A stretch of DNA of 64,000 bases from Bacteroides fluxus YIT 12057 (GCF_000195635.1 NZ_GL882621.1:1-64000), one strand, 5' to 3'. Positions 36,101-45,611 are shown, counted from the first letter of the stretch. Program-made: numbers and translations. The notes: a model not told the origin generated them from the sequence alone.

Positions 36101-36265
36101 ACTTTCCCGAAGAATTTGTTGACACCGTTAAAGCTAGAGGCTTTGCGATTAAACCTGACTGTTAAGAACCTTGGATATTTTACAGGGTGGCCGGCCTATG
36201 ATCCGGAAAATTCAGACAGCAATACTCCGCGAACAATTACTTTTGGTATTAATATGACTTTATAA
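33143..36265 (+). CDS. SusC-like TonB-dependent transporter (PUL 2)
   Basis: I use the ATG at 33143 because a proper signal peptide starts there (MNFKNYVTLLLLLIFCLPLS); an upstream in-frame extension from 33014 lacks one. The 1040-residue protein has the carboxypeptidase-like repeat domain (IKGQVVDNLGEPIIGANVLE), a TonB-box region (LQEVVVVGYGTMKKQDLTGA), a plug (MLIRGKGTIAASTDPLIVLD, DIERVDVLKDASSTAVYGAQ) and a barrel ending in TITFGINMTL. It imports oligosaccharides across the outer membrane together with the SusD encoded 11 bases downstream. Base composition is strikingly AT-rich (19 G/C in the 60 bases from 35461) compared with the SusC of PUL 1 (31 in the 60 from 8401), suggesting separate acquisition. 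Confidence 0.96.
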   Translation: MNFKNYVTLLLLLIFCLPLSAQVGGNTSGATITIKGQVVDNLGEPIIGANVLEEGTTNGVITDIDGRYTLVVGTKSNIQISYIGYASQTLKANAIPSVVTMKEDSELLQEVVVVGYGTMKKQDLTGAVASLKGDAIEKEQRQSIQDLLRTGVAGLSVGMETDAKGNTSMLIRGKGTIAASTDPLIVLDGVIYSGQMTDINPNDIERVDVLKDASSTAVYGAQAANGVVLITTKKGTSSKKPTISFNGSWGIQMVNSLPEVYEGQDFVNFRQAVMKSAEYEKAATGYFDNPANLSGSELDEWLGTDTGNPTEVWLNRLRMTNTEVDNYMAGRTVDWKDLTLRTALRQDYTVSIAGKKDEMSYYSSINYLKNESNNRGSDYSAIRARVNLENKVQEFLTYGVNAQFTNRDESSLNTTDNAVYSSWSSVLSPYGSVYNEDGSLKLYPNDNNNATNPLLNQVYYNKKYDINNLNTSIYLKVDLPFGFSVQTTYSPRFEWVNYMFHRSADHPSAGDEGGYVHRYAQKDFYWQWDNMLKWNKTFGKHTFDFTGLVNWEKFQRWKTTAKNQAFQPSDNLGFGGIGYGTSPSVDAGDIYRTGDALMGRLHYSYNNRYLLTATVRRDGYSAFGQANPHAVFPSIALGWVFTEESFWKNLNADWFEYAKLRFTYGENGNRSVGEYAALMQLEPRKYMYVDPATGQLVNINTFYCYNMANPNLKWETTTSYNLGLDFTFLGGRLTGSIDAYHKSTTDLLNNRQLPSLIGYSSVKANIGEIWNRGFELSLSSTNINNDILTWRTTFNLAYNKNTIKHLYGIMEDIKDETGKVIGQKEADDITNGYFIGHALDEVWGYKFIGVWQDNETEEAAKYGQRPGDPKILDKDKNYKYGNEDKEFLGNTTPKVRWNMRNEFTLFKNFDISFSMYSYLGHIKTMGRFTNNNALLNTVNQIKREYWTPENPINDYPRLSAKSPSGISYSIYKKASFMRIDNLSLGYTFPKNLLTPLKLEALRLNLTVKNLGYFTGWPAYDPENSDSNTPRTITFGINMTL

Positions 36266-36276
36266 TAAATACAACA

Positions 36277-38124
36277 ATGAATAAAATTGTAAAATATACA
36301 TTGGGGCATATCGGTATGCTTGGGCTAATGGTTTCTGCAACGGGATGTTCTGACTGGTTAGATCCTAAACCCCTTTCTTTCTTTACTCCGGAAAATACAT
36401 TCAATACCTATGAAGGGCTGAAAACAAGTACGGATATGTTGAACCGCGATGTGCGTTATTTTGATTATTATCCAACATCAGGGAGCGCTGACCCTTGTAT
36501 TATTTCTGAATATTTTTTTTCGGAGATGGGAGTAAACGCTCGTACAGATGCGTCTAATGCACCAGTCGATTTGGTTCGTCAGATTACACCGTCTGCTTCT
36601 TTGACAGGAAACGCAACGCAAATAAACAACTATTGGACCTATCTATATAAAGGTATCAAGGATGCTAATACATTGTATGACCGTGCGCAGAATGTAGAGA
36701 TGACAGAACAGCAGAGGGGAGAAATCGAAGCTTTGGCTTGTTTCCATCGAGCTTTCCGTTATTATCGTTTGGTACACCAATATGGTGATGTTCCTTTTAT
36801 CGTACATGAGGTGACAGGTCCCCGTTACGATTTCTATACGACTAAGCGTGAGGCTATCTTGCGTTATCTGAAGGAGGATCTTGATCGTACTGCTCCTTAC
36901 CTCTCCAATAACGTGTATATCGGCATGGTTACTCAAGCTGCTGCCTATCATCTGTTAACCAAAATAAATTTAGCCTTGGGAGAGTTTGAAGATGCTGTAG
37001 AATCTGCCAATAAAGTAATAGGTGATGGCGTACATCATTTGATGACTGAGCGTTTCGGGGTAAATAAGAATGATGACACAAAAGATGTAGTTTGGGATTT
37101 GCATCAGTCAGATAATAAAGCGTTGCCTGAAAACAAGGAAGTACTTTATATGGTAATTGACCGTTATGATGCAGGCTCAGATATGCGTTCTGCAGCGGGA
37201 TTGGAAATTAAACGTCAATTAGTACCTTGGTATCCTGCTAGTGGGCAAATTTTGACTCCTGACGGTAAAGCGGCTTTTGTAGATAATAACGAGCAAAAGA
37301 ATCCCTATTTGCTCCAATATGGTCGTGGTATCTGTACATTACGTTCTACCTGGTATCATCAGTATTCCATTTGGACCTTGGATGATACTGATTGCCGTCA
37401 TAAGGATGGTAACTGGGTGCATGTTAAAGACTTGACTTATAATAATCCTGCATTAAAAGGTACTTCTGAATGGTATGGAAAAAATGTTAGATTATATAAT
37501 GATAAGGATGAACAATTGATTCAGGACACCATCCGTTGTTGGAGTGGATGGCCCCACTATAAGTCTAATGTTGCTGACCAGAAAGCAAGTTGGTGGCGTG
37601 GAGGTTGGGCAGATTGGTATGTATTCCGTTTAGCGGAGACATATTTACTTCGTGCTGAAGCATATGTATGGCTGGATAAACCGGATTTGGCAGTGGAGGA
37701 TTTGAATATTGTACGCCGTCGTGCCGGTGCTCGCGAATTGACTGTTAATGAGGTGAACATCAGTCAAGTATTGGATGAGCGTGCTCGTGAACTTTTTTAT
37801 GAAGAGCCACGTAAGTGTGAGTTGACACGTATTGCTTTCTTATTTGCAAAGACAGGTAAGGCTGATGAAAAAGGACGCACTTATTCCATGGAAGAATTTA
37901 CGACCAATAATTATTTTTACAACCGTATTATGGATCGTACTGAGTTCTATAATAAAGACGTGAAAAATGCGGTAGGTAATTCCTATACCATTGCTCCTTA
38001 TAATGTATTGTGGCCTATTGCTGAAAAGGCGATTTCAACAAATGTTGAGGGGCACATTAACCAGACACCGGGATATGCTGGTTCAGAGAATAATATTGAG
38101 CCGATGGATATTCCGAATGAGTGA
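36277..38124 (+). CDS. SusD-like glycan-binding lipoprotein (PUL 2)
   Basis: A 615-residue lipoprotein (MNKIVKYTLGHIGMLGLMVS..TGC; Cys24) with the SusD fold: ACFHRAFRYYRLVHQYGDVPFI near 150, YVFRLAETYLLRAEAYVWLD near 450, and LDERARELFYEEPRKCELTR near 505. It caps the SusC transporter encoded just upstream. It is longer than many SusDs and only distantly like the one in PUL 1. The transcript probably ends at the hairpin 38156-38231. Confidence 0.95.
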   Translation: MNKIVKYTLGHIGMLGLMVSATGCSDWLDPKPLSFFTPENTFNTYEGLKTSTDMLNRDVRYFDYYPTSGSADPCIISEYFFSEMGVNARTDASNAPVDLVRQITPSASLTGNATQINNYWTYLYKGIKDANTLYDRAQNVEMTEQQRGEIEALACFHRAFRYYRLVHQYGDVPFIVHEVTGPRYDFYTTKREAILRYLKEDLDRTAPYLSNNVYIGMVTQAAAYHLLTKINLALGEFEDAVESANKVIGDGVHHLMTERFGVNKNDDTKDVVWDLHQSDNKALPENKEVLYMVIDRYDAGSDMRSAAGLEIKRQLVPWYPASGQILTPDGKAAFVDNNEQKNPYLLQYGRGICTLRSTWYHQYSIWTLDDTDCRHKDGNWVHVKDLTYNNPALKGTSEWYGKNVRLYNDKDEQLIQDTIRCWSGWPHYKSNVADQKASWWRGGWADWYVFRLAETYLLRAEAYVWLDKPDLAVEDLNIVRRRAGARELTVNEVNISQVLDERARELFYEEPRKCELTRIAFLFAKTGKADEKGRTYSMEEFTTNNYFYNRIMDRTEFYNKDVKNAVGNSYTIAPYNVLWPIAEKAISTNVEGHINQTPGYAGSENNIEPMDIPNE

Positions 38125-38155
38125 CATTGCCGGGATATAGTATATGAATAGTAAT

Positions 38156-38231
38156 CACCACAGATTACGCGAATTTATGTTGATGAAGAGTTCATTAAAA
38201 CTTGATGCAACAGTTCGTGTAGTCTGTGGTG
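38156..38231 (+). terminator. Terminator after SusC-SusD of PUL 2
   Basis: Bases 38156-38173 pair with 38214-38231 (18 bp with two G-T wobbles) around a 40-base loop, followed by tttgttttttat. The arm caccacagattacgcg looks like a dispersed Bacteroides repeat serving as terminator (inference). Confidence 0.7.
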
Positions 38232-38368
38232 TTTGTTTTTTATGATTCTCTTTTGTAAGGAAGCAAAATTGAATATGCTATTTTAAATACATGAAAGAAA
38301 AAGTGATTAATGAGTGAAGATATCTTTCAATTGATTGATGGAATAGAGCTTGCTTATTGAATTTTTGT

Positions 38369-38376
38369 TACCTTTG
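38369..38376 (+). promoter_or_regulatory. Likely -7 box for the PUL 2 HTCS gene
   Basis: TACCTTTG matches TAnnTTTG, 27 bases before the ATG at 38404. It lies downstream of the alternative TTG start at 38350, which supports the shorter protein. Confidence 0.5.
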
Positions 38377-38403
38377 TCCGGACAGTCTAACAGGATAGAT
38401 TTT

Positions 38404-41400
38404 ATGAAAAGCAGATGTTTGTTACTTTGTGTTTTCCTTTTAAAGTTATTACAGGGAGTTGCAAGTGCAGAAGTGTATAAGTTTAGAACAATGTCACCTG
38501 ACGGAGGATTTTATTATGATGGAGTAAAAGCGATAGAGCAGGATAAAGAAGGCTTCCTTTGGGTGATGATGGACTATGAACTTTATCGTTTCGATGGCTA
38601 TCATTATAAAAAGTATTATCCTTATTTTGCCTCAATGGCTCCAACAAAGAGATGGATATTTAATAATATGGCATCTGACTCTTTGGGGTACTTGTATGTG
38701 AATACAAATAATGGACTTTATCGTTATGAACAGAGTTCCAACAGATTGGAGAAAATATTTGATGCTGTATCACATGTGAGGATAGATGGCAACAATAATG
38801 TTTGGGTTAGGTATCAGAATAAGTGGGGAATATTAGATACGAATACGAGCACACTAAACACGCCGAAATATGATAAAAAAATACCAGATTATGGCAATAC
38901 CTCTTTTTGTCTGCATAATGAAGATTTATATACGTTTGTTTACCGGAAAGTTTATCGTTTTAATTATGCGGAGAATCGGTTTGTACTTTGTTTGACACTT
39001 CCCGATACTGTTAATGGCTATATTCGTTTCGCACAAACGTATATGGGAAAACTGTGGGTATTTGTGGATAAAGATGGATTGTACAAAATAGATTTATCTA
39101 CTTTCAAAATCGAAGATCATTATGAACCTTTGCCTGAATATGATGGGTATTCGTTAAGATCATTTTATATTGATAAAAAAGGCAATATTTGGTTTGGTAC
39201 AATAAATGGATTGTATATACTTGATCCTTCTGATAAGAGAATAACACATTATAAGCATTCAATTACGGATCCTTTTAGTCTTCCTAACAATTCTGTTTGG
39301 GAGATAAGTGAAGATAGACAATCCAATGTTTGGATAGGAACTTATTCTGGAAAGTTGTGCTATGTCAATATAAATGAGAATAGCGCATTCAAAACTTATC
39401 ATACTCAAAATAGTGGATTGAATTATGCTCCGGTAAGTGCTTTTGCGGAAGAACAAGATTATATCTGGATAGGTACAGAGGGGGGAGGGATTAACCGAAT
39501 GGAGAAAGCTACAGGGAAAATTACTTCTTATGCAGATAAGGATAAATTTACTTCCAATAATATAAAATCATTGTTGATAGACAATAACCATAATTTGTGG
39601 GTTTCCACGTTTAGGGAAGGTATAGATATGTATGATTCTGAACATCGTAAGGTGAGGAATTATAGGTATTCTAAAAAAGATTCTCTTTCTCTATTGGTAA
39701 ATAATATTCGTAAAACAATTATTGATGGAGATTCAGGGATGTGGATAGCCTATCAGTATCCTATACCGAAAATATCTTATTTTTCTTTCCATAGTAAAAC
39801 ATTTACTCATTATAGTTTGGACAATACACATAATTATAATTATTTGTTCGACATTTTAAGGCAGGGAGAGAATACATTGTGGGCGATTAGTAATGAAGCT
39901 CTTTATCGCATGGATACCCGTACACACGTTGTAGAAAAAATAATACCCAATGATTCTACATATCTGGGATTATTCACATTCTGTTTGGATGATTCTGGTA
40001 ATATTTGGATAGGCACCATCGGAAATGGTCTCATTAGGTTTGATACAAATACCTCGGACTTTATTTCACAAAAAGGTGCTCTGCGAACAGATATTTATTC
40101 TATTTATAGTATTTGCTATGACAAGGGCAATGTCTGGATGGGAACTGACGATGGACTGTGTTGTTATAATATAGAAAGTAACCAACTTATGGAGTTTGAT
40201 AAAAGAGATAACACACAAGGACAGGTTTATTATCCATTAGCATCTATGAAGGGAAAGGATGGATTGCTGTATTTTGGTGGGACTGATGGCTTCACTGTTG
40301 TTGACCCGGAGAAGATGTCTTATAATAATTATAACCCTCAGGCTATTATATCCGATTTTTTTATTGATCACGAGGCTGTACAGCCTAGTTATGTGCAAGA
40401 TGATTCACTTAAAACTATTGTATTGAATTACGACCAAGTAAATTTTGGTTTTCAGTTTTCTTCTGACAATTATCGAATTCCAGAAAAGAATAGATTCAAA
40501 TATCGTTTAAAAGGCTATAATGATTCTTGGATTTTTGCAAATGCTCAACAGCGGATGGCTGTTTATTCTAAGGTTCCGGCTGGGACTTACTATTTTGAAG
40601 TTTATGCATCCAATAATGACGGTGTCTGGAGTGAACACCCAACTGTGATAAAAGTGGTTAGAAAAACTGCACCTTGGTTCAGTATTCCTGCTTTTATTGT
40701 CTATTTATTGAGCGTGATAGGAATCATGTTCTTGATTTTCCGTCATTATGCTGAAAAGAAAAAGTTGAAATTATTATTGTATCAAGAAAGTATAGAGAAA
40801 GACAAGAAAGAGCAGATACATCAGGCGCAATTGCGTTTCTTTACCAATATATCTCATGATTTTCGGACTCCGCTATCTCTTATTCTTGCCGCTTTGGATA
40901 AACTGAGGCGTGAAGGCCTGAAAGAATATTATTATCGTATATTGAATGGTAATGTACAACGGCTATTGAATTTAGTAAATGAACTGATGGATTTCAGAAC
41001 GGTAGAGAACGGCATGATGAAATTGGAATTACAATTGCTGGATATTAATTGTCTTGTACGGGAAATTGCTAATGATTTTATAGATTATGCAGGACAGCGA
41101 AATATTGATTTTAAGATAAAATGTGACGAAGCATTACCAACCAATATTTATGTTGATAAAAATGTGATTGAAAAAATTGTGATGAACTTGTTGAATAATG
41201 CTTTTAAATATACTAGAGATGGGGGAAAAATCCTTTTAGAGATAAGGTCGGGAAAGAATTTTGTGTCTCGGTATAAAAATGGTTATACAGTAGGCGAGGG
41301 TATTAGTGATGTTTTCTCTATCATAGTTAGTGATACTGGTGTTGGAATTTCAAGTGAGTCTATACATAGTGTTTTTGAACGATTTTATAAAGTGAATACG

Positions 41401-42420
41401 GTAAATGCTGATTCTCATCTAGGTACAGGTATCGGGCTGGCACTGGTGAAAAGTTTGGTCTTGTTACATAAAGGTTCTATTTCTATCTACAGCGAGAGGG
41501 AGAAAGGAACAGACATGGTTGTTTGTTTGCCTCTTGACTATAAAATTTTTAATGAGGCGGATTTTTTAAAGCGGTTACCTGAAGTCTATACCCAATCAGT
41601 AGATAAAGAGAAAGATGATGGTGAGATGAAGAATGTGGAGGAGACATTTTTGCCTTCAACTAAAAAGAAAATATTGATAACTGAGGATAATGAGGATTTG
41701 AGAAAACTGATAGCTGAATCTCTTTCGGATGAATTTCAAGTAATGCAGGCAAGTGATGGAATAGAGGCTTTGAAATTGGTAGCAGATGTAGAATTTGATT
41801 TGATTATTAGTGACATTATGATGCCTAATAAGGACGGAGTGGCTCTATGCAATGATATAAAGACGAATGTTGACACATCTCATATCCCTGTGATTTTATT
41901 GACAGCCAAGACTAGTCTGGAAAGTAAAATTGAAGGGGTTGATTCGGGAGCGGATCTCTATTTTGAGAAGCCGATTGACTTTACTTATTTGAAATTGTCT
42001 ATTCAGAATATATTTAGAAATCAACAACAGTTGAAAGAGCATTATGCTAAAAACTATTATGCGGATAGTAGTGAGCTGGCTTCCAATGAACAGGATAGTA
42101 AATTTCTCAAGAAATTGATAGATTTTATTGAAGCTAATATGGATCAATCGGATATGGACGTTAATCTGATAGCCGAGGAGTTGTTGATGAGTAGAAGCAA
42201 ACTTTATACGAAGGTTAAGAGCTTAACAGGAAAGTCGGTTGTGGAGTTTGTACTGAATTGTCGTCTGCGTAAGGCGGCTAAATTGATTTTAGAAGGAAAT
42301 ATGACGATGAGGGAAGTGATGATGCAGATAGGAATAGAGAGTCAAGCATATTTTACCAATTCTTTCAAAAAAGTATTTGGCGAAACACCTACAGCATTTG
42401 CTGCAAAACATAAAAAATAA
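38404..42420 (+). CDS. Hybrid two-component system regulator (HTCS) of PUL 2
   Basis: Starts at the ATG 38404 (signal peptide MKSRCLLLCVFLLKLLQGVA); an upstream TTG is less likely because the promoter box overlaps the extension. The 1338 residues comprise a periplasmic propeller (repeats such as IWIGTEGGGINRM, NIWFGTINGLYIL), a Y_Y_Y domain (YRLKGYNDSWIFANAQQRM), a membrane helix near 759-783, a kinase with H818 (NISHDFRTPLSLIL) and DTGVGIS/GTGIGLALV, a receiver with D1137 (ISDIMMPNKDG), and an AraC-type DNA-binding domain at about 1255-1330. It should sense a PUL 2 oligosaccharide and activate the surrounding genes. AT-rich like its SusC/D neighbours. Confident. Confidence 0.96.
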   Translation: MKSRCLLLCVFLLKLLQGVASAEVYKFRTMSPDGGFYYDGVKAIEQDKEGFLWVMMDYELYRFDGYHYKKYYPYFASMAPTKRWIFNNMASDSLGYLYVNTNNGLYRYEQSSNRLEKIFDAVSHVRIDGNNNVWVRYQNKWGILDTNTSTLNTPKYDKKIPDYGNTSFCLHNEDLYTFVYRKVYRFNYAENRFVLCLTLPDTVNGYIRFAQTYMGKLWVFVDKDGLYKIDLSTFKIEDHYEPLPEYDGYSLRSFYIDKKGNIWFGTINGLYILDPSDKRITHYKHSITDPFSLPNNSVWEISEDRQSNVWIGTYSGKLCYVNINENSAFKTYHTQNSGLNYAPVSAFAEEQDYIWIGTEGGGINRMEKATGKITSYADKDKFTSNNIKSLLIDNNHNLWVSTFREGIDMYDSEHRKVRNYRYSKKDSLSLLVNNIRKTIIDGDSGMWIAYQYPIPKISYFSFHSKTFTHYSLDNTHNYNYLFDILRQGENTLWAISNEALYRMDTRTHVVEKIIPNDSTYLGLFTFCLDDSGNIWIGTIGNGLIRFDTNTSDFISQKGALRTDIYSIYSICYDKGNVWMGTDDGLCCYNIESNQLMEFDKRDNTQGQVYYPLASMKGKDGLLYFGGTDGFTVVDPEKMSYNNYNPQAIISDFFIDHEAVQPSYVQDDSLKTIVLNYDQVNFGFQFSSDNYRIPEKNRFKYRLKGYNDSWIFANAQQRMAVYSKVPAGTYYFEVYASNNDGVWSEHPTVIKVVRKTAPWFSIPAFIVYLLSVIGIMFLIFRHYAEKKKLKLLLYQESIEKDKKEQIHQAQLRFFTNISHDFRTPLSLILAALDKLRREGLKEYYYRILNGNVQRLLNLVNELMDFRTVENGMMKLELQLLDINCLVREIANDFIDYAGQRNIDFKIKCDEALPTNIYVDKNVIEKIVMNLLNNAFKYTRDGGKILLEIRSGKNFVSRYKNGYTVGEGISDVFSIIVSDTGVGISSESIHSVFERFYKVNTVNADSHLGTGIGLALVKSLVLLHKGSISIYSEREKGTDMVVCLPLDYKIFNEADFLKRLPEVYTQSVDKEKDDGEMKNVEETFLPSTKKKILITEDNEDLRKLIAESLSDEFQVMQASDGIEALKLVADVEFDLIISDIMMPNKDGVALCNDIKTNVDTSHIPVILLTAKTSLESKIEGVDSGADLYFEKPIDFTYLKLSIQNIFRNQQQLKEHYAKNYYADSSELASNEQDSKFLKKLIDFIEANMDQSDMDVNLIAEELLMSRSKLYTKVKSLTGKSVVEFVLNCRLRKAAKLILEGNMTMREVMMQIGIESQAYFTNSFKKVFGETPTAFAAKHKK

Positions 42421-42424
42421 TTTC

Positions 42425-42467
42425 AAGGAGCAATTTAGATAAAACAAAAGATAAATTGAGCAAAAGA
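42425..42467 (+). promoter_or_regulatory. Shared 43-base element, copy A, upstream of first GH105 gene
   Basis: This stretch is identical at 35 of 43 positions, without gaps, to 44008-44050 upstream of the GH29 gene. It lies 57 bases before the GH105 start. It may be the operator of the HTCS encoded just upstream (inference). Confidence 0.5.
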
Positions 42468-42524
42468 TAAATAGAGAAATCATCTTCCTTTGTAGGCACT
42501 TATGAATATTAACGGAACAATATT

Positions 42525-43640
42525 ATGAAAAAGAAATCTTTCTTTATTTTTCTTGCGCTGATTGTTTCTATGTCAATGGTTGCACAACAGAACATAGATA
42601 AAGTTGTTTTAAAATCTGTAATGAAACGAGTAGTGGATTGGCAGATTGCAAATCCGGAAAAGATTAAGAAACATGGTGAGTTGGATTGGACGAATGCTGC
42701 TCTTTATGTTGGAATGTTAGATTGGGCTGAGTTGACAGAGAAAGAGGATAATGATACTTCTTATTATAAATGGTTGATACGCATTGGTGAAAAGAATGGT
42801 TGGCAAATGGCTAAACGTATGTATCATGCTGATGACATAGCGGTGGGACAATGTTTTGCTGATTTGTATGGGAAATATAAAAAAGAAAGAATGATTGTTC
42901 CTTTGTTGGCACGTACAGAGTGGGTGGTGAATCATCCATCGAATGGCTCGTTTTTGTTGGATTATCGGGATGGCTCTACTTTGGAACGTTGGACTTGGTG
43001 TGATGCATTGTTTATGGCACCTCCTGTTTATATTAAATTGTATCGTTTGACGGGTAACCGTAAATATCTTCAATTCATGGATGAAGAATATAGAGCCACC
43101 TATAATTTTTTGTATGATAAAGAAGAATCATTGTTTTATCGTGATTACCGCTATTTTAAACAAAGAGAAGCTAATGGGCAGAAAGTGTTTTGGGGACGTG
43201 GTAATGGATGGGTCCTGGGAGGTTTGGCTGAGATGTTGAAAGATTTGCCTAAAGAGGCAGATAATTATGCTTTTTATAAAGATTTGTTTGTGACTTTAGC
43301 AACCCGTTTGGCTGGTTTGCAAGGAAAAGATGGTTATTGGCATGCCAGTTTATTGGATCCGGATTCTTACCCTTCACCAGAGACTAGTGCGACAGGATTT
43401 ATTGTGTATGCTTTAACTTATGGCATCAATGAGGGGTTATTAGATCGTAAACAGTTCTTGCCGGTTGTAATGAGGGGGTGGCAGGCTATGTTTGATGCAG
43501 TGGAGCCGGATGGAAAATTAGGATATGTACAGCCTATCGGTGCCGACCCAAGGAAAGTGACTCGTGACATGACCGAAGTATACGGTGTTGGGGCTTTTCT
43601 CATGGCAGGATGTGAAATTTATAAATTGATAACCCAATAG
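42525..43640 (+). CDS. GH105 unsaturated uronyl hydrolase, copy 1
   Basis: A 371-residue exported protein (signal MKKKSFFIFLALIVSMSMVAQ) of the GH88/GH105 alpha6-barrel group. The catalytic Asp is D160 in WTWCDALFMAPPVY, and the substrate-binding motif is VFWGRGNGWVLGG near 225; WHASLLDPDSYPSPETSATG follows. Family role: hydrates and removes the 4,5-unsaturated uronic acid left at the non-reducing end by a lyase. That fits the PL8 enzyme of this PUL. It is followed by an unusual 450-base gap. It is about two-thirds identical by eye to the second GH105 at 45612 but far more AT-rich. Confidence 0.93.
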   Translation: MKKKSFFIFLALIVSMSMVAQQNIDKVVLKSVMKRVVDWQIANPEKIKKHGELDWTNAALYVGMLDWAELTEKEDNDTSYYKWLIRIGEKNGWQMAKRMYHADDIAVGQCFADLYGKYKKERMIVPLLARTEWVVNHPSNGSFLLDYRDGSTLERWTWCDALFMAPPVYIKLYRLTGNRKYLQFMDEEYRATYNFLYDKEESLFYRDYRYFKQREANGQKVFWGRGNGWVLGGLAEMLKDLPKEADNYAFYKDLFVTLATRLAGLQGKDGYWHASLLDPDSYPSPETSATGFIVYALTYGINEGLLDRKQFLPVVMRGWQAMFDAVEPDGKLGYVQPIGADPRKVTRDMTEVYGVGAFLMAGCEIYKLITQ

Positions 43641-44007
43641 CGGAATGAACCTTTGTTTGGGGGATATGTATGTCAAATTCTGTCATGTTGGTTTTTAATT
43701 GGAAGTGAGATTGTTTCTATAGTTTATATGGTTTGTGGTAAGATATCTTATGGAAGGAACGGTGATAGTTACAGATTGTAATTTGTCTTTTCTGTTGGAG
43801 GTTATAGAACTGTAAATACCCTTTGTCGTCGGCTTATTCGCTTGGACACTGTTGAGAATTGCGATTATTCTTTTCTTAAAAGAGCAAACTGTAAGTTAGT
43901 GAGTTAAATGAGAGCTTATGACAAATTGATTTTGAAGAGAGAGTTATATCTTAGTAAGGAATGTAAATTGTGATTTAGAAGTATCTGGAAATGTGTGAGA
44001 CGTATTT
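43641..44007. other. Intergenic region between first GH105 and GH29 genes
   Basis: About 370 AT-rich bases with stop codons in all frames. No RNA gene, hairpin terminator or mobile-element remnant is evident to me. It may be the scar of an insertion or deletion (speculative). Confidence 0.4.
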
Positions 44008-44050
44008 AAAGAACGATTTAGGTAAAACAAAAACTAAATAGAGTAAAAGA
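44008..44050 (+). promoter_or_regulatory. Shared 43-base element, copy B, upstream of GH29 gene
   Basis: Gap-free match of 35/43 to 42425-42467, located 40 bases before the GTG start of the fucosidase. Core words in both copies are taaaacaaaa and gag-c/t-aaaaga. Confidence 0.5.
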
Positions 44051-44090
44051 CTGGAATCTGAAATTCAGTTCTTTGCAAAAAAATAGTAAC

Positions 44091-45530
44091 GTGAAAGAGA
44101 CATTGTTTATAACTGTTTTATTTTGGGTATTGGGTGTAGAAATCTTTGCCCAAAAACAACCTCAAGTATTGCCTGCCGATCAGGAAATTTCTTTAAAGTA
44201 TGGCGCCGACCGTTTAGGAAAACGTACGGATGATGCCATGCGAAAATTTCGTGACAATAGATTAGGCGCATTTATACATTGGGGACTTTATGCCATTCCG
44301 GGAGGAGAATGGAATGGAAAAGTATATAATGGAGCTGCCGAATGGTTGAAGTCATGGGCAAAAGTACCTGCGGATGAATGGTTGAAATTAATGGATCAAT
44401 GGAATCCAGAAAAGTTTAACGCTAAAGCTTGGGCAAAGATGGCCAAGAAAATGGGTGTGAAGTATGTGAAAATAACAACTAAGCATCATGAAGGATTTTG
44501 CTTGTGGCCGAGTAAGTACAGTAAATATACAGTAGCACAAACACCTTATAAAAAAGATATATTGGGCGAGTTGGTAAAAGCTTACAATGATGAAGGTATT
44601 GATGTTCATTTCTATTTCTCTGTGATGGACTGGAGCCATCCAGACTACCGATATGATATTAAGTCGGAAGAGGATGCGGTTGCCTTCAATCGTTTTCTGG
44701 AGTTTACGGACAATCAGTTGAAAGAACTTGCTACTCGCTATCCTACTGTAAAGGATTTCTGGTTTGATGGAACTTGGGATGCCAGTATCAAGAAGAATGG
44801 TTGGTGGACAGCCCATGTGGAACAGATGTTGAAAGACATGCTGCCGGGAGTTACGATTAATAGCCGTTTGCGCGCTGACGATTATGGTAAAAGACATTTT
44901 GACAGCAATGGTCATCTGATGGGTGATTACGAATCCGGTTATGAGCGTCGTTTGCCCGATCCGGTAAAAGACTTGAAAGTAACCCGATGGGATTGGGAAG
45001 CCTGTATGACGGTACCTGAAAACCAGTGGGGATATCACAAAGACTGGTCTTTGAGCTATGTGAAAACTCCTTTGGAAGTGTTGGAACGCATTGTACATGC
45101 TGTTGCTATGGGAGGCAATATGGTGGTAAACTTTGGCCCTCAGGCTGACGGTGACTTCCGTCCTGAAGAAAAAGAATTGGCTGATGCCATTGGAAAATGG
45201 ATGCAGAAATATGGTGAATGTATCTATGGTTGTGACTATGCCGGTTGGGATAAACAGTCTTGGGGATATTACACTCGCAAAGGGAAAGATGTATATATGG
45301 TTGTCTTTAATCCTCCTTACTCCAAGCATTTGGTGATAAAGACACCTAAAGGAACAAAAGTGGTGAAAGCGGCTTTATTGGATGGAAAAGAAGTTGCTGT
45401 AAAAGAGACTGCGCGTAATGAATATAATGTAGATATGCCGGCAAAGGATCCTGAAGGTCCCTTTGTCATCAAATTGCAGATAGAGGAAAATGCGGGCGGT
45501 GCAGATAAGTATCGTGATGCGCTGACCTGA
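44091..45530 (+). CDS. GH29 alpha-L-fucosidase
   Basis: I start at GTG 44091, which gives a normal signal peptide (VKETLFITVLFWVLGVEIFA); a TTG at 44073 would add six polar residues. The 479-residue enzyme shows GH29 motifs: GAFIHWGLYAIPGGEWNGK, YVKITTKHHEGFCLWPSK, and the nucleophile D226 in FWFDGTWD. Family role: retaining hydrolysis of alpha-linked L-fucose (or galactose) from glycans, probably in the periplasm. It sits between the two GH105 genes, implying fucose side chains on the PUL 2 substrate. Base composition is intermediate between the AT-rich upstream block and the GC-richer downstream genes. Confidence 0.93.
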   Translation: MKETLFITVLFWVLGVEIFAQKQPQVLPADQEISLKYGADRLGKRTDDAMRKFRDNRLGAFIHWGLYAIPGGEWNGKVYNGAAEWLKSWAKVPADEWLKLMDQWNPEKFNAKAWAKMAKKMGVKYVKITTKHHEGFCLWPSKYSKYTVAQTPYKKDILGELVKAYNDEGIDVHFYFSVMDWSHPDYRYDIKSEEDAVAFNRFLEFTDNQLKELATRYPTVKDFWFDGTWDASIKKNGWWTAHVEQMLKDMLPGVTINSRLRADDYGKRHFDSNGHLMGDYESGYERRLPDPVKDLKVTRWDWEACMTVPENQWGYHKDWSLSYVKTPLEVLERIVHAVAMGGNMVVNFGPQADGDFRPEEKELADAIGKWMQKYGECIYGCDYAGWDKQSWGYYTRKGKDVYMVVFNPPYSKHLVIKTPKGTKVVKAALLDGKEVAVKETARNEYNVDMPAKDPEGPFVIKLQIEENAGGADKYRDALT

Positions 45531-45611
45531 TTCTTTATGGATGGTTTTATTGGTATTTTTTTGTCTTTAACCTTAAACTGAGAATTCTAACCTTTTAATT
45601 ATATAATTGTC

